Source: Rhodospirillales bacterium | GTDB taxonomy: Bacteria; Pseudomonadota; Alphaproteobacteria; UBA8366; JADFVY01 | Reading direction: 5' to 3' | Length of the DNA stretch: 8,158 bases | Assembly (NCBI GenBank): GCA_024644185.1 | Contig: JAHELM010000086.1 | Coordinates: forward strand, 1-8,158 | Shown here: piece by piece, positions 1 through 6,224 of the stretch | Layout of the letters: every line of letters begins with the position of its first letter | Numbering within the stretch: position 1 is the first letter of the stretch | Position numbers and translations under genes: made by a program | The notes under the pieces: generated by a model | What the model saw: the letters and a program-made list of their open reading frames with translations, nothing else | Database searches by the model: none | Told to the model about the DNA's origin: nothing

Positions 1-536
1 AGCGCGCCCAGCGGCGCCAGAAAACGGTTTCCGGTGGCCGCCAGAATCGCCTGGTGAAAGCGCAGGTCGGGGCCGACCCCGGCCTCGATGTCCTCGCCGG
101 CGGCGACCATCTCGGCATAGGCCCGCGCGATCGGGGCGATGGCGTCGTCCCCGGCCTCGAAGGCGGCCAGCGCGGCGGCGGCCGGCTCGATCGCCCGGCG
201 CATCTGGAACAGCTCCTCGGCGAAATCCTCGAAGGCGCCGCCCGAGACCAGCCAGGACAGCACGTCGGGGTCCAGCATGTTCCAGGACGCGCGCTCGCGG
301 ATGCGCGTGCCGGTTTTCGGCCGCGATTCCACCAGCCCCTTGGCGGCCAGAAGCTTGATCGCCTCGCGCAGCGCGGTGCGGCTGACGGCGAATTCGACGC
401 TCAACCCCGTCTCGCTGGGCAGGATCTCGCCCGGCTTCAGATCGCCGCGCAGGATGCGCGCGCCGATTTCGTGCGCCACCTGGCCATGCAGGCTGCGCCG
501 CGAGAAGGTCCGCGCGCTGGCTTCAACCCTGAACAA
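1..536 (-). CDS. GntR family, FadR/FCD-type transcriptional regulator, C-terminus cut off by window edge
   Basis: This is a DNA-binding repressor-type regulator, read from the reverse strand. From a TTG start at 536, 178 codons are visible before the window ends. Residues 15-80 form the GntR winged helix: RSLHGQVAHEIG, then GDLKPGEILPSE, then the recognition-helix signature AVSRTALREAI and the wing GLVESRPKTGTRI. From about residue 95 an FCD effector domain begins (FAEELFQMRRAIEPAAAALAA), and it includes the D-x3-H pair (DLRFH) that binds metal or ligand in this family. The most familiar relatives are DgoR-like regulators of sugar-acid catabolism, so the effector is probably a sugar acid or its catabolite (inference). 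The TTG at 536 is chosen because it follows GGGGG at 543-547 with a 6-base gap and keeps the conserved RSLHGQ segment. A GTG at 477-479 would lose that segment. An in-frame stop lies at 596-598. The last third of the FCD domain is outside the window. Confidence 0.9.
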   Translation of the reverse strand, partial: MFRVEASARTFSRRSLHGQVAHEIGARILRGDLKPGEILPSETGLSVEFAVSRTALREAIKLLAAKGLVESRPKTGTRIRERASWNMLDPDVLSWLVSGGAFEDFAEELFQMRRAIEPAAAALAAFEAGDDAIAPIARAYAEMVAAGEDIEAGVGPDLRFHQAILAATGNRFLAPLGA

Positions 537-600
537 GAAATGCCCCCGGCCTGTCTGTCGGTATCCCGGTGTCCGGCCGTTTCCCAGCCTGGACGCTTAT

Positions 601-611
601 TAGTCATACTA
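601..611. promoter_or_regulatory. Candidate autoregulatory FadR-type operator TAGTCATACTA
   Basis: The 11-base sequence TAGT-CAT-ACTA is an inverted repeat that fits the known FadR-subfamily operator core TNGTNNNACNA exactly. It abuts the -10 box and covers the predicted transcription start of the divergently placed GntR-family gene. A bound repressor there would block RNA polymerase, which fits negative autoregulation. A partly overlapping repeat (ATACTATACTA, 606-616) extends the A/T-rich patch. Confidence 0.55.
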
Positions 612-641
612 TACTACGATTGCCGGGGTGGGGGGTGTCAA
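611..641 (-). promoter_or_regulatory. Candidate sigma-70 promoter of the GntR-family gene
   Basis: Read on the reverse strand, a perfect TTGACA -35 box lies at 636-641 and TAGTAT, a good -10 match, at 611-616. The spacer is 19 bases, which is long but tolerated. The short A/T-rich patch stands out from very GC-rich surroundings. Transcription would start near 603-605, giving a 5' leader of about 67 bases before the TTG start. The site is supported by sequence only. Confidence 0.55.
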
Positions 642-707
642 GGGGGCGGATGAGGGGGGCCGCCGGGGACGGAAAACGACGCATACATCGTGAACTTTAC
701 ATCCGCG

Positions 708-729
708 TGCGTATTGGCGACGATACGCA
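708..729. promoter_or_regulatory. Inverted repeat upstream of the MarR-family gene, candidate operator
   Basis: TGCGTAT (708-714) and ATACGCA (723-729) are perfect 7-base inverted arms separated by 8 bases. They lie about 90 bases before the MarR-family start codon. MarR proteins usually bind palindromes near their own promoters, so this is a candidate autoregulatory operator (inference). The 9-mer GACGCATAC at 678-686, preceded by an A run, recurs at 1420-1428 ahead of the transporter operon. I could not place a convincing sigma-70 promoter for the MarR gene in this stretch. Confidence 0.4.
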
Positions 730-734
730 ATCGA

Positions 735-754
735 CCGGGCCTTGTCGGGCCCGG
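735..754 (+). other. GC-rich hairpin in the MarR gene leader
   Basis: CCGGGC (735-740) and GCCCGG (749-754) can pair around an 8-base loop. The run that follows (GTTTCCATTCTG) lacks a proper U tract, so this is probably not an efficient terminator. It may simply be leader structure. Function is unknown. Confidence 0.25.
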
Positions 755-817
755 GTTTCCATTCTGTCACCGTGAGGTCGCATCTCCCCGACCCCCCGTC
801 ATTGTGAAAGAGCGGTT

Positions 818-1339
818 ATGGCGACCATCGAAAAAAGCACCGGCGAAGGGCCAGCGGCCGCAGGGAAGGCCGGCAGGGAACACGGCGTTTCGTATCGCGA
901 CCTGTGGAGCCGGCCGGGCTATCTGGTCCGGCGCCTGCACCAGATTCATGTCGGGCTGTTCGCCGAGGAATGCGCCGACAAGGACCTGACGCCGGTGCAG
1001 TTCGCCATGCTGTCGGTTCTGTACGGCGTGCAGGGGCTGGACCAGTTCTCGCTGTCCACCTCGGTTGGCGTCGACCGGACGAGCGGCGCCGACGTCATCA
1101 AGCGGCTGGTGCGCCGGGGCCTGCTGGCGCGCGAACGGTCGGAAACGGACCGGCGGGCGAACATCGTGCGGATCACCCCGGCCGGGCGGACATTCGTCGA
1201 CCAGATGCGGCCGGCCATGGAGCGCGCGCAGAACCGGCTCATCGAACCGCTGAGCGAAGGCGAGCGCGACCTGTTCCTGGAGATGATCCGCAAGATGGTC
1301 GAGGCCAACAATTCGGCCAGCCGGGCACCGATGGGCTGA
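818..1339 (+). CDS. MarR family winged helix-turn-helix transcriptional regulator
   Basis: This 173-residue protein is a dimeric ligand-responsive DNA-binding regulator of the MarR type. After a poorly structured N-terminal tail (1-25), helix 1 carries the dimerisation segment (LVRRLHQIHVGLFAEE, about 36-51). The winged helix follows: LTPVQFAMLSVLYG (57-70), recognition helix around DRTSGADVIKRLVRRGLL (86-103), and the wing SETDRRANIVRITPAG (108-123) with the family's typical D-R-R. The C-terminal helices (125-165) complete the dimer. One cysteine, C52, is present. The ATG at 818 follows GAAAGAG at 806-812. The gene lies just upstream of, and co-directional with, the liv transporter operon, so it is the likely local regulator of that operon and of itself (inference). 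The effector cannot be told from sequence. No terminator is visible after it, so read-through into the operon is possible. Confidence 0.92.
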   Translation: MATIEKSTGEGPAAAGKAGREHGVSYRDLWSRPGYLVRRLHQIHVGLFAEECADKDLTPVQFAMLSVLYGVQGLDQFSLSTSVGVDRTSGADVIKRLVRRGLLARERSETDRRANIVRITPAGRTFVDQMRPAMERAQNRLIEPLSEGERDLFLEMIRKMVEANNSASRAPMG

Positions 1340-1383
1340 TCCCGCGGTTTCACATTTCCCGATAATCTTCATGGACTTGTCGC

Positions 1384-1429
1384 CGCATTCCAAAAATGCG
1401 TTGCCGACCCCAAAAAAAGGACGCATACT
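1384..1429 (+). promoter_or_regulatory. Candidate promoter and operator of the liv transporter operon
   Basis: A sigma-70-like pair is visible: TTGCCG at 1401-1406 and CATACT at 1424-1429, with the ideal 17-base spacer, each matching consensus at four of six bases. Immediately upstream, CGCATT-CCAAA-AATGCG (1384-1400) is a perfect 6-base inverted repeat that ends against the -35 box. A second pair, ATGCGT (1396-1401) and ACGCAT (1421-1426), brackets the spacer. The GACGCATAC that contains most of the -10 box also occurs before the MarR gene. This arrangement fits repression or activation by the adjacent MarR-family protein (inference). Confidence 0.45.
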
Positions 1430-1465
1430 CCCTAAAACAAGATCAAGAATTCCAGGGAGACGCTC

Positions 1466-1564
1466 ATGCACGACGTCGCGCCCGGGGTTGCCCCGCCGAC
1501 GGCATACGGCCCGGCCCAAGCGCGCCCCTCAAGGGCCGCCGGATGGCAAGCGGGGGAACCATGA
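1466..1564 (+). CDS. Small 32-residue ORF, translationally coupled leader of the liv operon, function unknown
   Basis: This is a short ORF in a different frame from livH. It begins MHDVAPGVAPPTAYG and ends GWQAGEP. It has a very good ribosome-binding site, AGGGAGA at 1454-1460, five bases before the ATG at 1466. Its TGA stop overlaps the livH ATG (ATGA at 1561-1564), the same coupling seen at livH/livM and livM/livG. The peptide is rich in Pro, Ala and Gly, has no hydrophobic segment and resembles no family I know. It contains no Leu or Ile and only two Val, so it does not look like a classical branched-chain attenuator leader. It could be a real small protein, or a leader whose translation delivers ribosomes to livH, whose own ribosome-binding site is close-set. 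It could also be chance, but the combination of ribosome-binding site and exact overlap argues against that. Confidence 0.5.
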   Translation: MHDVAPGVAPPTAYGPAQARPSRAAGWQAGEP

Positions 1565-2424
1565 CGCTGTTCGCCCAGTTCCTTGTCGCCGGAGTCGCCA
1601 CCGGGTGCTTCCTGATCCTGGCGACCATCGGGTTCTCCCTGACCCGTCGCGTCGAGGGGTTTCTGAACATCGCGCATGCACAGCTGATCGGCGTTTCCGC
1701 CTTCACGACCTGGGCGGTGAACGTGCTTCTGGGCTGGCATATCCTGGCCGCGGCGGCGATCGGCATTGTCTTCACGGCCCTGGTGGGGCTGGCCATAGGC
1801 CGGCTGGTCTACGAGCCGATCCGCCACCACGGGCCGGCGGTGATGCTGATTTCGTCGGTCGGCGTTACCTATGTCATCGGTGGAATCGTCGATGCGGCGG
1901 TAGGAACCGGCATCCGCACCTTCGATATCCCGCTGGCGACAAGCTATGAATTTTTCGGCGTGCGCATCACCGATTACCAGGCGATGGTGATGGCGCTGGC
2001 GGCCCTTTCCGGCGTTTCCATGGCGCTGTTTCTCAACAAGACGAAAATCGGCCTGGCGGTCAGGGCGATGGCGGCCAACCCCGAACTGGCGGCGTCGCGG
2101 GGCATCGACGTGCGCCGGACGTCGATGGCGACCTGGCTGCTGGCATCGGGCCTGGCCGGACTGGCCGGCGTCATGCTGGGCGTGGTGGCGACGCTGTCGA
2201 CCGACATCGCGTTTCGCCAGATTCTGCAGGTTCTCGCCGTGGCGATTCTGGCGGGGCTGGGGTCGCTGTACAGCGTCATCCTGTCCGGACTGATCGTCGG
2301 CATCGCCATGGATGTCTCCGTCCTGTGGATCCCCGCCGGCTACCGGCCGCTGATCGCCTTCGCCCTGGTCATCGTCGTGCTGCTGTTCCGGCCCGAGGGC
2401 CTGGCGGGGAGGAAGTCGTCATGA
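1561..2424 (+). CDS. livH: Branched-chain amino acid-type ABC transporter permease (LivH family)
   Basis: This is one of the two inner-membrane channel subunits of a HAAT-family (hydrophobic amino acid type) importer, 287 residues long, which is normal for LivH. Family marks are the segment FLNIAHAQLIGVSAF (34-48) after the first membrane span, and the cytoplasmic loop VRAMAANPELAASRGIDV (167-184), which contacts the ATPases. About eight hydrophobic spans are visible, including near 5-26, 38-57, 61-82, 94-114, 140-158, 189-211, 221-250 and 263-276, and the protein ends with the typical FRPEGLAG. The ATG at 1561 is preferred over in-frame ATGs at 1396 and 1543: the added residues match nothing in the family, and GGGGGAA at 1552-1558 precedes 1561. 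The start overlaps the stop of the small ORF, and the stop overlaps the livM start, so translation is coupled throughout. The transported solute cannot be inferred from this subunit. Confidence 0.93.
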   Translation: MTLFAQFLVAGVATGCFLILATIGFSLTRRVEGFLNIAHAQLIGVSAFTTWAVNVLLGWHILAAAAIGIVFTALVGLAIGRLVYEPIRHHGPAVMLISSVGVTYVIGGIVDAAVGTGIRTFDIPLATSYEFFGVRITDYQAMVMALAALSGVSMALFLNKTKIGLAVRAMAANPELAASRGIDVRRTSMATWLLASGLAGLAGVMLGVVATLSTDIAFRQILQVLAVAILAGLGSLYSVILSGLIVGIAMDVSVLWIPAGYRPLIAFALVIVVLLFRPEGLAGRKSS

Positions 2425-3347
2425 TCTGGGCGCAGCTTCTGACGACAGTCGTCATGTTTGGCAGCGTCTACGCCGTTCTCACGCTGGCGCTGAACCTGCA
2501 ATACGCGCGCGGTGGCATGATCAATTTCGGCATGGTGGCCTATTTCGCCGCCGGCGCCTATGCCTATGCGATCGTCACCCAGGCGCCGCCCGAGGGCCTG
2601 GACCAGTATCTGTTCGGCTTCGCCGCCCCCTGGTGGGCCGGCTTTCTGGCCGCCGGCCTGGCGTCGCTGGCCTTCGCCGTCCTGACGGGGTGGCCGACGC
2701 TGCGCCTGCGGGGCGAATATCTGGCGCTGACCACCTTCGCCTTTGCCGAGGTCTTCCATTCGGTACTGCTGAACGAGCGCCGGATCGGCAATGGCAGCGT
2801 CGGGCTGTCGAACGTCGAACGCCCGGATGTCGCCTGGACCGGGCTGGACGACACCATCGTCTACGCCGTCGCGGCGCTGACGATGATGCTGGCGACCGCA
2901 TACGTCTTCAATCGCATTCTGGCTTCGCCCTACGGGCGTGTCCTGGATGCGATCCGCGAGGACGAACTGGCTGCCCAGACCGTCGGCAAGAAGATCACCC
3001 GCATCCGCTTCGAGGTTTTCCTGATTTCGGCCATTCCGGTGGGATTCGCCGGCGCCCTCTACGCGATGATCACGACGCTGGTCTCGCCGACCCTCTACAC
3101 GGCGGAAGTGACGTTCACCGTCTGGATCGCCCTGGTCCTGGGCGGCGAGCGCACCATCGTCGGGGCGGTTCTGGGGACCATGGCGCTCATATTCATCCAG
3201 GAATCCCTGCGGGTGTATCCCTTCGAAACGGTCCGCGCGGCGCAGATCGCGGCATCGGCGGAGGAGATCCTGACCGGCGCGATCTTCATCGTGATGCTGC
3301 GCTGGCAGCCCTTCGAAAAGCTGATGAAGAAAGGAAGACCGTCATGA
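2421..3347 (+). CDS. livM: Branched-chain amino acid-type ABC transporter permease (LivM family)
   Basis: This is the second permease subunit, 308 residues, pairing with LivH to form the membrane pore. LivM marks include LNLQYARGGMINFGMVAYFAAGAY (25-48), the RLRGEYLALTTFAFAEVF segment (95-112) and the ATPase-contact loop IREDELAAQTVGKK (178-191). Hydrophobic spans occur about 5-25, 33-53, 70-90, 98-116, 145-165, 198-220, 233-260 and 281-295. The ATG at 2421 is preferred over an in-frame upstream ATG at 2325. It has GGGGAGGAAG just upstream, inside the end of livH, and forms a 4-base ATGA overlap with the livH stop. The added 32 residues of the longer frame would be hydrophilic and Pro/Arg-rich, unlike LivM. 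The product lacks the long N-terminal extension of E. coli LivM, as is common in proteobacterial homologues. Confidence 0.93.
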   Translation: MIWAQLLTTVVMFGSVYAVLTLALNLQYARGGMINFGMVAYFAAGAYAYAIVTQAPPEGLDQYLFGFAAPWWAGFLAAGLASLAFAVLTGWPTLRLRGEYLALTTFAFAEVFHSVLLNERRIGNGSVGLSNVERPDVAWTGLDDTIVYAVAALTMMLATAYVFNRILASPYGRVLDAIREDELAAQTVGKKITRIRFEVFLISAIPVGFAGALYAMITTLVSPTLYTAEVTFTVWIALVLGGERTIVGAVLGTMALIFIQESLRVYPFETVRAAQIAASAEEILTGAIFIVMLRWQPFEKLMKKGRPS

Positions 3348-4117
3348 CCGGCGACTTCCTCGCGGTGGATCGGATCACCCGGAGTTTCGGCGGGCTGAAG
3401 GCCGTCGGCGGCGATGCGGGGTTGAGCTTTTCCATCGGCAAGGGCGCGTTCCTTGGCCTGATCGGGCCGAACGGCGCCGGAAAATCCACCGTGTTCAATC
3501 TGATTTGCGGGGTTCTGAAGCCGAATTCGGGACAGGTGATCCTGGACGGCACGGTACTTTCCGACCTGACCGTTTCGGAAATCGCCGCGCGGGGGCTGGG
3601 GCGGACATTCCAGACCCCAAGGGCGTTTCCGTCGCTCTCGGTTCTCGAGAACGTGCTCGTGGGCGCCGACAACGAGGGCGAACACGTCCTGGCGGCCCTC
3701 TCCCGCCGCTGGCGGGCCCGGGATGCCGAACTGACCGAAAAGGCGTTCGACGTGCTGGCGCGGGTCGGCCTCGCCGACCGGGCGGCGGACTCGGTCTCGA
3801 ACCTTTCCGGCGGCGAATTGCGAATGCTCGAGGTTGCCCGCCAGCTCATCCGCGACCCCCGCATCCTGTTGCTCGACGAACCGACCGCCGGTGTCGATCC
3901 CAACCTGCAGAGGAAGCTCAGCGCGCTTCTCGCGGGGCTGCACCGCGACGGCACGACGATGATCGTCGTCGAACACAATCTCCACTTCCTGCTGGAAATC
4001 GCCGATCGCGTGGTGGTGCTGCAATCGGGCGAGTTGCTCGCCGAGGGATCGCCCGGAGAAATCAAGTCCGACGCGCGGGTGATCTCGGCCTATCTGGGGG
4101 CCAATCATGCGGCTTGA
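3344..4117 (+). CDS. livG: Branched-chain amino acid-type ABC transporter ATP-binding protein (LivG family)
   Basis: This is a cytoplasmic ATPase subunit, 257 residues, that would form a heterodimer with LivF to power import. All nucleotide-binding motifs are intact: Walker A GPNGAGKST (41-49), Q-loop Gln90 in GRTFQTPRAF, signature LSGGE (154-158), Walker B ILLLDE (174-179), D-loop after AGVDP, and switch His211 in VVEHNLHFL. The LivG-type tail LAEGSPGEIKSDARVISAYLG is present, which marks it as LivG rather than LivF. The region before Walker A (GGDAGLSFSIGKGAF, 22-36) departs somewhat from the usual wording but keeps the fold. The ATG at 3344 overlaps the livM stop by four bases and is preceded by AAAGGAAG. 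Older-style names would be BraF or LivG. Confidence 0.94.
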   Translation: MTGDFLAVDRITRSFGGLKAVGGDAGLSFSIGKGAFLGLIGPNGAGKSTVFNLICGVLKPNSGQVILDGTVLSDLTVSEIAARGLGRTFQTPRAFPSLSVLENVLVGADNEGEHVLAALSRRWRARDAELTEKAFDVLARVGLADRAADSVSNLSGGELRMLEVARQLIRDPRILLLDEPTAGVDPNLQRKLSALLAGLHRDGTTMIVVEHNLHFLLEIADRVVVLQSGELLAEGSPGEIKSDARVISAYLGANHAA

Positions 4118-4838
4118 CGTTACCGCGATCAAATCCGGCTACGGCAAGGTCACGATCCTGCACGGCGTCGATTTTTCGGCGCTTCCCGGGGAAATAACCT
4201 GTGTGCTCGGGCCAAATGGCGCCGGCAAGAGCACCCTGATGAAAACCATCGCCGGGCAACTTCCGGCGATCGAGGGCGATATAACGGCCGATGGCGCATC
4301 GATTGCCGGGGTCGGCGCCCTTCGGACCTGCATGCTCGGCATCGGCTATGTGCCGCAGGGCGGGAATGTCTTTGCGGAACTGTCCGTGCGCGACAACCTG
4401 ATGGCGTCGGCGCAGGCCTTCGCCGGGGCATCGGGCAGAATTGACGAGGTCCACCGCCGCTTTCCCATTTTTCTGGAACGGGCGACACAGAACGCATCGA
4501 CCCTGTCGGGCGGCGAGCGGCAGACCCTGGCCATCGCGATGGCGCTGATCGCCGGGCCCAGGGTTCTGCTTCTCGACGAGCCGACCGCCGGCCTGGCGCC
4601 GATCTTCGTCGACCGCATCGTCGACTGGGTCAGGGAACTGGCGTCCGGGGGAATGGGCGTCGTCTGGGTCGTCGAACAGGATCCGGAGAAGATTCTGGCA
4701 ATCTCGAAAACCACCTACGTCATCAAGGCGGGGCGGACGGCGGAGGTGCTTGACAGCAGAAGTCTGCTGCAACCCGGTCGACTGGAACAGGTTCTGCTGC
4801 AGGCCGACGAGGGATCGGCCGGTCCAACCCGCGCATAA
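4107..4838 (+). CDS. livF: Branched-chain amino acid-type ABC transporter ATP-binding protein (LivF family)
   Basis: This is the second ATPase subunit, 243 residues. The motifs are Walker A GPNGAGKST (35-43), Q-loop Gln84 in YVPQGGNVF, signature LSGGE (133-137) and Walker B VLLLDE (153-158). The switch position is Gln191 (VVEQD) in place of His. Gln is normal for LivF proteins, which usually read VEQN, so this is not a defect and instead supports the LivF assignment. The Asp at 192 in place of the usual Asn is a small deviation. The gene overlaps the livG end by 11 bases, with CTGGGGG at 4094-4100 as a probable ribosome-binding site. Its stop codon (4836-4838) lies inside the first copy of a 16-base tandem repeat. 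Confidence 0.94.
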   Translation: MRLDVTAIKSGYGKVTILHGVDFSALPGEITCVLGPNGAGKSTLMKTIAGQLPAIEGDITADGASIAGVGALRTCMLGIGYVPQGGNVFAELSVRDNLMASAQAFAGASGRIDEVHRRFPIFLERATQNASTLSGGERQTLAIAMALIAGPRVLLLDEPTAGLAPIFVDRIVDWVRELASGGMGVVWVVEQDPEKILAISKTTYVIKAGRTAEVLDSRSLLQPGRLEQVLLQADEGSAGPTRA

Positions 4839-4864
4839 TTTTCAGCAAGCATAATTTTCAGCAA
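4833..4864 (+). repeat. Perfect 16-bp tandem duplication between livF and the binding-protein gene
   Basis: The unit GCATAATTTTCAGCAA occurs twice in exact head-to-tail order (4833-4848 and 4849-4864). The first copy contains the last bases and TAA stop of livF. The second runs directly into the AAGGAGGA ribosome-binding site of the next gene. Removing one copy leaves livF intact and shortens the intergenic gap from 39 to 23 bases. The exact identity suggests a recent slippage or duplication event. The unit is A/T-rich compared with its surroundings. Confidence 0.95.
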
Positions 4865-4877
4865 GGAGGAGTCGCAC

Positions 4878-6110
4878 ATGTCGAAGTTCAACAGGTCACG
4901 CAGAGGACTTTATACCGCGTCGGTCGCGGCGATGGCGTTCGCCGCCGCCATTTCCGGATCCGTCACCGCCGCTTCGGCGGCCGAGGTAACCATCGGCGTT
5001 CTTGTCCCGCTCACCGGCGAGCTTGGCGAGTTCGGGTCGATCGTCGCCAAGGGCGTCGAACTGGCGGCGAATGAAATCAATGCCGCCGGCGGCACGTCCT
5101 GCGGCACCATCCGCACCGTCGTCGCCGATACCGCGGGCGAGCCGGACCACGCAATCCGCGCGGCGACAAAGATGATCGAAAGCGATGGCGCGGTTGCCAT
5201 CCTCGGGCCGACTTCGGGCGAAATGGTCGCGCTGGTCGACCTCGCCAAGCGCAAGAAGACCGTGATCGTTTCGCCCTATGCGGGCACCATTACCCTCAAC
5301 AAGCTCGGCGGCGACTTTGTCTATCGCACGGTGTCGTCGGACCTGGGTGACGGCGCGGCGTCCGGCCTGTGGCTCACCGAGCGTGGCTACAAGCGGGTTG
5401 CCTTCCTGGTGCAGAACGAGGAATCGACAATCTCTCCGGCCCAGGTCGCCAGGACCAAGGTCGAAAAGTCGGGCATCGAGATCACCGACTATGTGGTCTA
5501 TAACCCCGGCCAGCCGTCCTATCAGGCGGAACTGACCGCGGTTCTGGCGCACAAGCCGGATGCGATCTATCTGGCCGGCGGGCAGGAGTCGGGCGTAACC
5601 GTGATCAAGGAAGCGACCGCCGGCGGATTCAAGGGCGAATGGCTGTTCACCGCCGATCTGGCGGTGCCTGAAATCTTTGACGCCGTCGGCGCCAGGCTGC
5701 TGAACGACCGCGCCTATGTCGAGTTCGCCGATGCCGACAAGTCGTTGCCGGAATACAAGGCTTTCGAGGCTCTCCATGTGGCAAAGGCGGGCGAGGCTCC
5801 CGGGCCGTTCGCGGCCAATTCGTTCGACATGATGAACCTGGTCGCCCTGTCTCTCCAGGCCAGCGGCGATTGCACCGGCGCCGGCATCAATTCGGCAATC
5901 CGTGGCGTATCCGAGGGCGGCGTGGCGGTTTCCAGCTTCGCGGATGGCAAGGCCGCGATTGCCGCCGGCAAGGACATCGACTACCAGGGCGCTTCCGGGC
6001 CGCTGACCTTCGATGCAAGCGGCACCGTCGCCGGCGCATACTCGATCCAGGCCGCCAAGGACGGCGCCTGGGTGAATACCAAGTTCTACCCTGCAAGCCT
6101 GTTCGACTGA
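4878..6110 (+). CDS. Periplasmic substrate-binding protein of a Liv-type (HAAT) ABC importer
   Basis: This is the extracytoplasmic receptor that would deliver solute to LivHM, 410 residues, of the Leu/Ile/Val-binding (periplasmic-binding type 1) fold. An N-terminal signal peptide is clear: basic start to residue 9, weakly hydrophobic stretch to about 31, and an AxA cleavage site near 32-35 (ASAA before EVTIG). The S-R-R-G-L-Y at 7-12 resembles a twin-arginine motif. The mature start EVTIGVLVPLTGELGEFG and the AAIREIN-like LAANEINAAGG (62-72) are typical, as are the ILGPTSGEM (108-116) ligand-site loop and the second-lobe segments KPDAIYLAGG (226-235) and FAANSFDMMNL (311-321). C75 and C332 are the only cysteines and could form a disulfide (inference). 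The start has the best ribosome-binding site in the operon, AAGGAGGA at 4863-4870, consistent with the excess of receptor needed. The ligand is unknown and need not be a branched-chain amino acid. Confidence 0.93.
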   Translation: MSKFNRSRRGLYTASVAAMAFAAAISGSVTAASAAEVTIGVLVPLTGELGEFGSIVAKGVELAANEINAAGGTSCGTIRTVVADTAGEPDHAIRAATKMIESDGAVAILGPTSGEMVALVDLAKRKKTVIVSPYAGTITLNKLGGDFVYRTVSSDLGDGAASGLWLTERGYKRVAFLVQNEESTISPAQVARTKVEKSGIEITDYVVYNPGQPSYQAELTAVLAHKPDAIYLAGGQESGVTVIKEATAGGFKGEWLFTADLAVPEIFDAVGARLLNDRAYVEFADADKSLPEYKAFEALHVAKAGEAPGPFAANSFDMMNLVALSLQASGDCTGAGINSAIRGVSEGGVAVSSFADGKAAIAAGKDIDYQGASGPLTFDASGTVAGAYSIQAAKDGAWVNTKFYPASLFD

Positions 6111-6123
6111 TCCTCGACGATCC

Positions 6124-6163
6124 CCGGCCCCCGGTCATGGTGAACCGGGGGCCGGATCTTTTT
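6124..6163 (+). terminator. Strong intrinsic terminator of the liv operon
   Basis: CCGGCCCCCGGT (6124-6135) pairs perfectly with ACCGGGGGCCGG (6144-6155) around an 8-base loop, giving a 12-bp GC-rich stem. It is followed by ATC and TTTTT (6159-6163). The terminator starts 13 bases after the binding-protein stop codon. It marks the 3' end of the transporter transcription unit and separates it from the ureohydrolase gene. Confidence 0.93.
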
Positions 6164-6224
6164 CGGCGCCTGCCCGGAATCTTCCACTGGACGCCCCGAT
6201 ATCCCGCCCCCTATCCTCGTCTCC

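Noticed and set aside
54..653. A 199-codon plus-strand frame at the left edge
   Set aside because: It is the antisense of the GntR-family gene, whose HTH and FCD motifs are unmistakable on the other strand.
569..775. A 68-codon plus-strand frame in the divergent spacer
   Set aside because: It has no ribosome-binding site, runs over the GntR promoter and operator, and has no family resemblance.
1396..1560. An N-terminal extension of livH from an ATG at 1396
   Set aside because: It would begin inside the predicted promoter, adds residues foreign to LivH, and has no ribosome-binding site. The family length and the ATGA overlap support 1561.
2633..3343. An N-terminal extension fused to livG from 2633
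   Set aside because: This frame overlaps livM and encodes low-complexity Arg/Gly/Asp-rich sequence. The LivG family begins at the ATG at 3344.
3095..4132. A 345-codon minus-strand frame over livM and livG
   Set aside because: It lies opposite conserved transporter genes and shows no recognisable domain. It is a GC-driven shadow.
4677..4679. Gln in place of the switch His in LivF as a possible loss of ATPase function
   Set aside because: LivF proteins normally carry Gln here (VEQN type), so it is a family trait and not a defect.
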